Shown here: piece by piece, positions 42,701 through 54,700 of the stretch
Numbering within the stretch: the first letter of the stretch is position 1
How the letters are laid out: the number at the start of each line of letters is the position of its first letter
Source of the DNA: Acanthococcus lagerstroemiae
Taxonomy: Eukaryota; Arthropoda; Insecta; Hemiptera; Eriococcidae
Direction: 5' to 3'
DNA: 64,000 nt
Assembly: GCA_031841125.1 (NCBI GenBank)
Contig: CM063106.1
Coordinates: 38,498,001-38,562,000, forward strand
Made by a program: the position numbers and the translations under genes
The notes under the pieces: model-generated
Databases searched by the model: none
Seen by the model: the letters and a program-made list of their open reading frames with translations, nothing else
Told to the model about the DNA's origin: nothing

Positions 42701-45700
42701 CAAGATTCATTGTAGATTTTCGTCCCTGGCGCCTTCTTTCGTTTTTTTTTCTATTAAAAAAAAATAATAAAAATAATAATAATAATAAACACCTCCGTCA
42801 GTTTTTCTTTGCTTAGCTACCATAAGTAGCATATCGGATTTAGGTTTTCTGTCAGTTGTTCATTTGTAATCACTAAAACAGTACTACAAGCTTTGAAATT
42901 TACAGTTATCATCCTAAATATCCGAAAAAAATTTGATAGGACTTTTGCCCCCCTTATCACATTTCGTGTATTTGATCCACAACGACTTGATCTAGAAATC
43001 TCTATGAATCGAAGTACTCTGTGATAAAAGTGAGTTAAAATCATTAGGAAGTTGTTATTTACTGTACCATGATTGAAAATCAACAGTCGTTTTGTCATTT
43101 ATCTCGAACTTTTCAATTAAAATAATTAAAATTCATCGTGTACTAAAAATTTATTCAAAATCAAGAAATGACGTTTTTTGTTTTTCGTTGCTGCATTTGC
43201 AATCTAGTGTGCTGATTTTTTTTTTGAAGCATGAACAGTGTTAACACAAAAAATACAAGAATTATAGAAGAAGTTGGTAACACTGCTTGCAATCACGATT
43301 GTATTTTTGCCTAGCTTACTTAGGCACTACGGAGATGTTCCAAAAGTTTTATTATCAGAAATGTTAATTAGGTTGTAATGGATGAAGTAGACTTATACAG
43401 CTTTTAACTAGTCTATCTAATCGTTATTTCGAGCACCTACATCCTACATGGTTAAAAACTGGTAATTAAAAAAAAAATATATATGAATATACCTATTCTG
43501 ATAATATGACAGAACAATTGTTTGTTTACTATGTTCAGTTTGTTTGAAAAAATGAATATTTCTTCCTGAATGCTAGAAGAAACGTTTAGTCAAACTGAAA
43601 TGAGTAAGCAATTCTTCAACCCATAAGTCATAGAATTTCTTTTTGCTTAGAACTTGAATCATTATTTTACCTATTATTAATTTACATTTTTACAACCAAT
43701 ATTATTAATCATCAGCGCCAGATTTAAGAAAGATGGGCGATTGAGGGCCTAATTATTCTAAAACACCACCCTCCTCCCCTAGAAAGAAAAGTTTGTTCAG
43801 ATGAAAATAAACTAGTGAAGTTTTGTATTTTCCTCTTCTTCCCATATTCCTTTTCTTTTCTCTGTTTCGCTTCCTTTACTTCCTTTTTTTACTTCTATTT
43901 TTAGGCACCCCCTTCCAGCCAAGCTTCGCGGCCAATGACTAAAAATCCATCATTGGATATTATCCACACATTTGTCGTTACGTACCAAGTCGTACGCAAA
44001 TTTTCACATGTGGGAGGGGGTTACCAAGGGGAAAAAAGCAGAGGTCAACGCATCTTGGAGAAGAAATGTACTTATCTGCCATAATGGTCAGCACTTGTAC
44101 TCGTATATTGATAATTTTTCTACTTCTTATTTTGTTTCGGAGAGTCTTGTAACCCGGGAACCCCTCTGCGTACGCGATTGATTAAGTATGAAATGATTTT
44201 AAAAATTAGCTAAAAATTTTGCATTCTTCGATTCTTACTTGAAAAATTAGGTAAAACAAGAACTGTTCTCGTTTCCTGTATAAAGAATTTCCAGCCTTCT
44301 TAATCTTCCAATTCGGAAGTTTCTCTAATTGAAAAAAAAGAAAAAACTGTCACCACCTCTTCGTTCTTTCCAGAATCTAGAGTTCTGTGATTCAAGTGAT
44401 TTGCGGATGTAGGTGCTAATCGACTAAAATTTGTAGCAGATCCGATACCAGATTTTTTTTCGATGAGCATTTCTTGGTGTTCATCCCTTAAAGGTTAAGA
44501 AACATACCCTCTTACGAGAAAAACTTTAAAGTCTCTATGAAAAAATTATATTTCGGACGGTCATGGAGCGGAACAGAGATTATCTCTCAAATCCACCTCT
44601 TTACAATCAGCTATGATTTGTACCTGTAGCTATTCTATGAAATTGTAAAATTTTAGTCAAATTGAAGGAAGTAATTTTTTCCACTGTCCTAGAACATAAT
44701 ACAGGTGAATGATATAGTGTTCCAGGTAGAATACCAGTACTTTGAAAAACAGTACCTCCCAGAGTGTGCAATTCATATGTGAGATCACTATACGCACATC
44801 TGATACTAAATTGGATGTGTGATCCTTTATTGGGTTCTTACCGTAAAAATTGGGGTAACTTTTCGGATTTGTGAGGGGACTTCGGACATTACCTACCAGT
44901 TTTATACATTAGAACTGGAACATCGGTTTTCATCGCATGACAGTATTGCTGCTAGTCTCAGCTTTTATCTAACTTCCTAGTTAACGAAGAAATAACGCAT
45001 TTAACAAGTAGTGTTATTCCAGTTTGGGCAGTGTTCGGAGTTCCCCCACACATCTGAAGTTACCCCAGTTTACAGTACTTTACGCTCATGAAGACATAGT
45101 GAAGCTGATCAGCGCTAAATTTAATTTTCGAAAATTCAACCGGTGAATAGGAGAGACAATTTTTCCATCCTACCCCATCCTAACTCCCTCAATATGTAAA
45201 TCAGACTTATTATCAAATAAGATTTTAATATTCAGTAAAATTTATTAAGAATAATGGATCACTAATAAAAGAAAAATTCTTAAAGGTTTGATACGGTGCA
45301 GGATATTTTGTTCCTTCAATACTCTTAGAGCATGCATACGATTTGTGATGGCAATACCTGTAGCTTAAATGGTATTAACATACCTGATAGCTTTTATTAC
45401 AGAAATTAAAACCTGAAAAAATTATAAAGAGTGAAATTTTTTTAAAGCAAGTTCTGACATAAATACCGCATTATTCAGAATTTCAGACTTATTCCTGTTT
45501 TAGCATTTTGCCGCAAGATTCGAGAAAATTGTGGTTCTCTTCTTTCCCTCCAATGATCGCCTCTATACTCTGTTACTATTGTCGTTTGTTGTTTTGCCCT
45601 TCTTTCTCTTCTAATTGGAATTCTTACGCTTAATTTTACATTTTTTATTTCGTTGTTATTCAGATTGTTATTTGCATTCCTCCCTCATATATTTTCCTTA

Positions 45701-48700
45701 ATTTCAAAGGTCATAATTAGGGAGTGCAAGCTTTTCAATAAAACTTCCATTTGTAACTTATAACTAGGGTATGGAGATTCTCTGGCATTTGTCGAATCAT
45801 TTCCTTAAAAAGCAAGTGTTTGAAAATCAAACTGAAGGTCACTTCATAGCTTAGGGGCTTGGAAAATTTTTTTGTTTTGTCGAAAAATACCGAAACTGGA
45901 ATAAACGTCAAAAATGTTCGAATTGTCAAAAAATTGCCAAAAGTGCCTGTTTCCTAAAAAAAAAAAATTGATGCCGTTTAGGGCGATAATTGTTATCTAA
46001 AAGAGATAAGACACAAGAATCAAAAGAAAGCAGAGGAACACAATATTTTCCTCAATGTGCACTACACATCAGTATAACAATCAATGGGATGAGATTATAT
46101 GATTTTAGATATTTAAACCATTTTTCTCAAGAACCTCTCGGGTTCCGTATTCAAAATTGAAATCTTATCAAATTTCTCATTTCTTATTCCTTTTTTGTCC
46201 TCCACGAATGGCTACACTGATACTGATAACAATGCTGAACACACATCATTATGTAGGTAGTTTTTTGTTTGATGATACTAAAATTGGCATCTAGGATAGG
46301 ACGCAGGAAGGAAAATGAACTACAATCAAAAAATTAACATCAGCATTAAATCCCTCGTTGAAAATACATAAGGTAACTGCAAATTAAAAAAATGCATAAG
46401 TTGAACATTTTTTTAGTGTGGACCAATAGATAATAAGATTCATCCTAACGCAATCACATTCATGGATAAGTTTTTTTCGTTGAGACCACGCCGGTTGAGA
46501 CCGATCTTTGCTCCCCTTTTGTTAAAGGGCAGGAAATATCGATTTTGAGTCATGCAGCCTCCTTCCCCTTTACATGTGTTTGTTAGTGTGCGTGCGTGTG
46601 TGTAGTGTTACGAGCGCTTTCTACATTTGGACGTTGTTATGCGTAAAGGAACCAAACAGCAAAATTTGCTTTTTTGAGAACACGTGATTCGAAGTTTAAG
46701 GGCCATGTAGAAACTAGCGTTTTCTGATAATAAGCTTTTTTCAACGTGAGTACACATTTTTGAGTCGGGGGCTCATTGGACGCTGTTCAGCAAGAGGAAA
46801 CCAACCAACATTTGTAAACAAAATGAGTTATTAGTATCGTTGGAAAGAGCGTACAAAGTAGAATTTTTCAAAATTGGGTCCCGTTGAAAAACGCTTTTAT
46901 CAGTAAACGCTTTGTCATATAGTTTCTACATGGTTCTTGAACTTCGAATCACGTGTTCTCAAAAAGCGGAGTTTGCTAGTTGGTTCCCTCTTGCTGAATA
47001 GCGTCCAACTGTACAATAGAGAGTTAACTATCACGTGATAGTTAACTCGCTGTTTCGACCAATCAATTCATCGAATTCGGCGAGTTTGCCTCGAGTTAAC
47101 GATAACTCACGATTGTATATACAATTGGTACACTGTTAAAACGTAACTTTACCCACAGTTTTGCGTGGGTAAAATAGCACAACGTACATGAGGTATTTAG
47201 AAAAAAAAAATGTATAATGATCATAACTGGACACACTGTTAAGCAAAAAGGACTCAAATGACAAAATCTGTTTTTTTGAGAAAACGTAATATTAAAAGCC
47301 AATGAATAATGCTGATTTACGGACATAGCGTTTACTGATGAGCTTTTTTCAACGTGAGTACACATTTTTGAATCGGGGACCCAATTTTGAGAAATTCTAC
47401 TTTTTACGCTCTTTCCAACGATACTAATAACTCATTTTGTTTACAAATGTCGGTTGGTTTTCCTTTGCGCTTAACAGCGTCCATATAGTATTAAAATATT
47501 ATCAATCAGGGCTGTGATTTTGTTGCCCTAAAAAGTAGCTAAAGTTGCGCAACTTTGTTGCTCTTATCCTATCCACAGGTTGTTAAAAATTTGCCCTCCA
47601 AATCCAAAAGTTGCTCTTTGTTCTTTCAATATGGGTGTCATTTATGTACAGAGAAGACAGATCGCTCTTGAATGGTGCGATGTGTCAACTTCTTCCGAAG
47701 GTTCTTCTCCGTCATTCATTCGAAAAAGAATTATAAATGAAAATTACGTGCGAGAGGGAGCGATTTCTGTCTGTCTGGCCCGTTGCAATGTTGCACTTTG
47801 CCATAGATGAAGATGATCTATCATACTTGTATCAACATTCATTTTTTCTATAGAACCTTGAAAATTGTAAGAAAATACGAGAAATTGCTCGAATTTGCTC
47901 TAAATTACTGAAAGTTGCCTTTATATCCAAAAGTTGCCCGGAGTTGCTTTTTGAAGTAGGGCTCATTTGACCAGAAATTGTATGACTTGTAAAGATCCTT
48001 TGAGATAACATAATTTCAAGTGTTATAGAAAAAGTTTCCAAAGCAACAAAATCGTAGCCTGATTATCATTGATCTTTGGAAGTATCGAATCTGTGAAGCA
48101 CGAAGTTAGTGCTGAGCATCAGCTCAGCGTTGCTAGAGGATAAGGGTCTCCTTTTGGCCAGCCAGGGCAATGCTCTGATTGCCCTAGCTTAGCTACAGGC
48201 CTGCCTCTACATATACTCGTAACCGTTATTGCCACACTGAAATATCAGAACACATTTATTCTGAACAATCATAAAGTATTGTGTAAAAATACTTGTATGT
48301 TCAATAAACATTTTGCTGTCAAAATCTCACCAACATTGTTTTATATAAGGTAGATATGTAGGTATAGGTATACTTATAACAAAAGCACCAGAAAATAATA
48401 ACTTATTTCACTTATTACGAAGAAACATCGGTGAAAACCCATCATTTAATTCTGACCGCTGAATTTTGATGCAAAATCTGTACGAGCACTATGCGGTGTC
48501 ATTGATCCTTAATTTAAACAAGTACCTATCAACACGTTGCATATTAGACATTTCAAGGACCTGAAAGATACCAAGCCCATCTTGTTTGCCGAAACTAGAC
48601 ATAATTCTAAACTTCAAATCAGTGTACACAAAAATTAATGACATATTTATCTACATTCGGAATAATTTCATCAGTAGGTACTAACCCAATTATAAAGAAT

Positions 48701-51700
48701 GATGCTCGCCGTGAATTATCAAACAAACGGACAAGGTTAATGTTACGCAATAATTCACAAAAACAAAATATATTGCTAAAATTTAATATTCATGTTCTTT
48801 GGTGATTGCAGCTAAATGTGAACATCTACTACGAAGGTTTATGCCCCGACAGTCGCCATTTCATCACCAATGTTTGGTACCCGCAGTACAAATTATTTTC
48901 GGAATCCCTGAACTTGCGTTTTATTCCATTTGGAAAAGCCAGCGTACGTCATCAGCATACATTCCGGTTTACAACCAGACTATGTTCCGCTACTCGAATA
49001 CTATAAAATATTATGCATTCCAGATACGAGAAGATGGTAGCGAGTATCAGTGTCAACACGGGAAAGAAGAATGCATTAGAAATATAATTCACGGATGTGC
49101 GTTAGATGTCCTAAAACCAGGAGATGAGCAGGTGGAATTCGTATACTGCGCCATGATAAATAAATCATTACACGGACAAAAAGAGGTGAATACTTTGGGA
49201 ATTGTTAAAAGCGGGAACCTAACGGTAAATTGAGCATGATACGTTAATTCATCGAATGACTTGACATAATTATATGATCACTGTTCAGTCTTAATATTAC
49301 CATTCAAAGTTGAAACATAAATAAATACGTGTATAGGTAAGTGTGGGCGTAAACAATGCAGCAATTTTTTAAAACTGTCTTGATCAACACTAATTACGAA
49401 CGAGAAATAACACGATGAATGGCGGGTATCCATACAAAACCAGCTATGCTATTAGTTACCCCCCCCCCCCCCAAGAACCTGTAGTTTGAAACTGGAAACA
49501 TATATCTGGTTGATATAATCAGATTCACAGGCAGAAGGGGACATTACCCTCACAGATTTTATTTCGCTTTTTTTATCGATCTGCTAGATTTAAAAGGCTT
49601 AAGCTTGTCATCTCGCCAGGAGCTGCTCCTTTCCTCAAAGCGTCGTAAAGCTAGGAGCTTGTAATACATAAACATAACAATACGCACTTTTCTTTCTTTC
49701 TTTTTTTTTTTTTTTTTTCAAAAGGACAGAAGTTTTAATCCTTCCCTCTCTCTAATGAAACAAAACCAGAAATTTCATTTTCCAGTTTGGGAAAAGCTAA
49801 TCCCTGGCAAGTGTAGAGTAGGAATTGATCTGTTGTCTTCCGTATGATTCGATGATCGAATTCGGATTTACATTGGCTTAAAGTGAAGCAACTGCCACTG
49901 TGTGGTCACCTGGTAACGCGCCCGCTTCGCAAACCATGCGTCTCGGGTTTGAGTCCCATCAACGTCGGAAAGCTAATGATATTTGAATACCACCAGTAAC
50001 ATCCTAGCAAACACAGCGACTTCAGTATCAATCGAGGTGGAAACAGCGCGTCCTGTAACCCCGCCACTTCACACACGAACAAGGCATTACAATCGCAGGG
50101 CGTGCGTGTTACCGCCAGATCAGAAAGATTCGTACTGTACGTGTGCACGTCGTGGACAACAGCCCCGTTGAGAGAAAAAGAAAGCCTGGGGGAATTTCCA
50201 CGGGCCCCCTCTCCTTAGTTCATTTTGTTCTTTTATCAGATGGGGAAAAATTATAAGCTACGAGATAAGAGGCTTCTTTCATGCGGTGTAAGGAATGACT
50301 GCTAATTTGATGTACAGTATAGCCGTAAGCACCAAAACAATGTATGATAGGAGCAATAACACAAAAGGAATAGAGCCCTAACCAGGGAAGCAGTGAACAC
50401 CTTGGGGCTGTCAGCCCACAAAGATCCGTCATCCAGACCACAAAACAGAAAAAATGGCGAAAACAAAAATGAAGACAGAAAATATGAGACTTTTGTTCTT
50501 TAACTGCCAGGGTTAGCGAACGAGGGAAGATTTTTGGAATTGGAAAATGCGTTAGAGGGACTAAAGTGGGATATAATTGGGATATCAGAAACAAAAAGGA
50601 AAGGAAAAAATTCATTCGAAAGGAGAAATGGTAATCCTTTTTATTATTTTGGATCAACAATAGAGTACAGGGGAGCAAATTTCTACATCAAGGAGCAAAG
50701 GGTGCCCCACGTAAAGGAAATAAAGGGTATATAAGTGAACGCATGAAAATTGAAATAAATAAAGGAACCAAACTTTCTATAATCCAAGTTTATGCTCCTA
50801 CACTTGACTCTTCAGCGGTGGAAATTAAAAAGTCTTACGACCAATTGAGCCAAATTTATGAAAATGAAAAAGAAGACTCAGGGACTATCGAAGAGCTTTT
50901 CCTGGGGGGGGGGGGTCTGTGAAAATCCCAACTGACTCAAGTATCAAAGCCAAAATAAAAAAAACAAAAAACTTTTGACCTTTTGGATTTTTCTAACTGA
51001 CTCAACTTAAAATTCCCAAGTATGAAAGCAAAAGTAGAAAAACTTTTTGACTTGTTGGGTTTTCCCAACTTCTCAACTCAATTCTCAAGTATCAAAGCAA
51101 AAAAAAAAAAAACCTTTTAAATTTCTTGGATTTTCCCAACTAGCCTATTCAGTATTCAAATTTGGCGACGACGCTCCGTTTCCGAGATATAGTCGAAAAT
51201 GTGGAATGGGTCCAAAAATGACTCTAGCTCAATTTTGTCAACGGATTCGAATTTGTCTCGGAAAGTTGGATGATTAGCACCAGCGACGACGCCGAAGCTC
51301 TCCGAAAATTTTTTGTCCCGAAAAATACATACATGAAGTATTATGGAGAAATGATCAAAAATCGAGAAAATCAAAAATGTTGAATTAAAGACTGTTTTTG
51401 ACTCAATTTTTTACGCTGAGTTCGAATTTGGTGTCAATTATCTTGTAGGTTGATAGATAATTTGAATTATGAACATATGAACCTACGATCGGGTATCGTC
51501 GGTCTGTAGGTAAATCGGACGTAATTTTTTCTCCTTTAGTATATTTACCAACATTACTTCTATTTCTCCTATTTTCACTGACCTGGGTATTAAAGTTCCC
51601 CATTATTGTGGTATTCGTAGGGACGTACCAATAGGGGGCGGGGGACTTCCCCCCTGTAGGAATGTCATACTCAGCAGTTGGGAAAATCCAACACAAGTTT

Positions 51701-54700
51701 AAAAGACTTTTTTTTTTATACTTGAGAATTGTGAAATGTTCAACCAATTTTGCATGGTAGCAGAGCGTGGTTATGTTCGTCACGCAGGAGTAGTAAGTAG
51801 ATTGGGCAAAGTAGGAAATAACAAGAGTAACCACGCTCTGCTACCATGCAAAATTGGTTGAACATTTCACAATTCTCAAGTATCAAAAAAAAAAGTCTTT
51901 TAAACTTGTGTTGGATTTTCCCAGCTGCTGAGTATGACATTCCTACAGGGGGAAGTCCCCCCGCCCCCTATTGGTACGTCCCTACGAATACCACAATAAT
52001 GGGGGACTTTAATACCCAGGTCAGTGAAAATAGGAGAAATAGAAGTAATGTTGGTAAATATACTACAGGAGAAACAAACGAAAATAGGGAAAGGATGTTA
52101 GGGTTAGCTGATAAATATAATTTAAAAATAGCTGGATCGTTTTCCAAAAAAGAGAGGTAACAATAAGTAATAGACATGGAAGTCACCCGATGGGGAGTCA
52201 AAACATGAAATAGATCGTGTTTTGATCAATGAAATGAAAATTGTAATGGACGTGGATGTTATTTCAAATTTATGCTTCAGCTCAGATCACTGGATAGAGA
52301 GATGCAAATTAAAATTTCCAAATAAAACGAACATTTCAGTACATCAAAGTAAAAATGAAAATAAGAGGTACATTATCCCTATTTATAAAATATCACAAGC
52401 TTTGAACATATTACAAGAAAAATTGGAAACAGTAGTTACCAATGGGAGTATGCAAGCAAAATACGATAAAATTGAGACATGCATTAAAGAAACGATGTGG
52501 GAAGTGGGGAGTCTAAAGATCGAGACACAAACAGATGACAAACTGTTTGTTTCTGATATCCCAATTACATCCCACTTTAGTCCCGCTAACGCATTTTCCA
52601 ATCCCAAAAATCTTCCCCCGTTCGCTAACCCCTGGCAATAAAGAACAAAATTCTCATATTTTCTGTCTTTATTTTCGTTTTCTCCATTATTTCTAAAAAA
52701 AAAAAAAACAACAATTAAAAATGTCGATTTTTTGAGCCCCAATTAGATGGATAATCGGGAGTCTACTGTACTTTGTGAAAGAAATATATTATTACACTTT
52801 ACGCTGACATTGATTCTTGAAGAATCGTGTACATTCTTTAATTCTCATTATTCCCAAAAAGTTCCCTGATTTTAATCAAAATTATAGCAATTCCTAGACT
52901 TGTCTTTAACTTTTCCAGAGTGAAAAAATCAGCTGACTTTTCCATGTTTTCTAGAAAGTGGCTACCTGTTCAAGCTCCATCGTCAACCAGAAGAAATCGA
53001 CGCATTAACTTTACATTAAGAAACCACGATTGAATCCTAATCTATGTCAAAAATACGAAAACCAGTTTCACTCCACAAAGTTATGTTTTTTTTTCTCCAG
53101 AAATTATTGAAGGTCAAGTGGTCCGAGCCCATTTCAAAATCCCTTATGAATTTTATAGGAGATCGAATTCAGAGCTTACTACAAATAACATATTTTTAGA
53201 AATTAAAAACAAAATAAGGCCAGACACCAAATACACACAAGAAACACCTCACAGCAAGGTTGAAAACGAATCTACCAATCACTACCTTTTTTTGGATTCG
53301 AATATGATTCGAGAATGATTTACGTTTACTGTGATTCGAATAAATGGGAGTGGATTCGTAGATTCGAATCCACGAATCATCGAATCTAGGAAGCATGGAA
53401 TCTTTTTTTGCCGTTACAAAATCAAAATCAAAATAAACGATACCTATTTTACTCACTCAGTAATCGTTGACAATTTTTTTTCCTTCAGAAAGACCAAATT
53501 ACCCAAAAACAATGGATCTTATTCGATGTAACCATGGTAAACATAATACATACTTTCAACAATGTAGTTTCCGAAGAAATTAAATTTAATGTTTCACCTG
53601 AGGAGGCCAGAAGGCATTTTGCAGCTGAAAAAAGAAAAGGGATCAAAATGGATGACCATATTAGGTGACTTCAGCGCCTAATACGACTAACTAAAAAATT
53701 CCGACGAATCCACAAAAAAGATTCGAATAAATTTTACGAATCCAATTTCCAGAAGCGGATTTAAATCCATTTTTTCGAATCCCTGAACCGGATTCGAATC
53801 CTTTGAATTCGAATTATTTCCAACCTTGCCTTACAGGATGTAAATTATAGGGCAGGTTGCCCAATTATCGTCCCTCGTTCTTATTTCTGAAATTGTGGCC
53901 CATCTATGAGGCCAAAGTTGAAAAAAAAATTACATGGATACCATATATACTTGTCCACCTGTGGGATCAACTTTTTTCAAAAAGAATTACCCCCTCTAAG
54001 CTGCGCCAAAAACCAAAACGTGAGTTTTTCAACAGTTGGAAAAAAGTGTTCCTAATTTTCTTAATCGATGTAAATTGAATGTTATGATAGAAGAATAAAC
54101 ATTTTTATTTCTTCGAAGTAATACTCGTATTCGAGTATCTCGACGCAGAACATGCATAAAATTATATCTTAGAGCGTATTCAAACACTCGGATAAGTATC
54201 TAATTTTTTATAATTCAAACAATAATCACATAAGAATTTTTTCGATTTAATGCTCCCTCATGATTTAGACCATTCTTGTTTTTGTTTTAACACTAAACAT
54301 GACAAAAATTGAAATTATTATCACAAATTTGCGTTGTACTCTAATTTTGTCCCCCGACATTAAGGCAGTTTGATTAAATAGAAGTAAAACACTTTTCTGA
54401 AAAAAAAAAAGTTCGACAAAATTCTATTACTAGACATCTCAAGCTATACCTTAAGGCCATAAAACGTCAAAATTACTTACTTCCAGTAAAAATGTCAAAA
54501 ATCTCACCTTCTTGAAAATAATAGAAAAAACTTTTGAGCATTCACAAAAACAAAAATGATGAATGGCGAAATACGCCAGCATCGGTCAAGGTTTCATATT
54601 AGTCGTTCGTCTTAGATGATTCTCGATAGTTCTAAGCAATTTTCGCGAGAATGCGCTAATTACCGACTGAGAAATGCCGGGGGATGAAATTAAATGCGGG

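Noticed and set aside
48799..49233. Single 144-codon plus-strand frame
   Set aside because: It reads exon 2 in the wrong frame and runs through the 80-bp intron into exon 3; the spliced GILT model explains both exons better.
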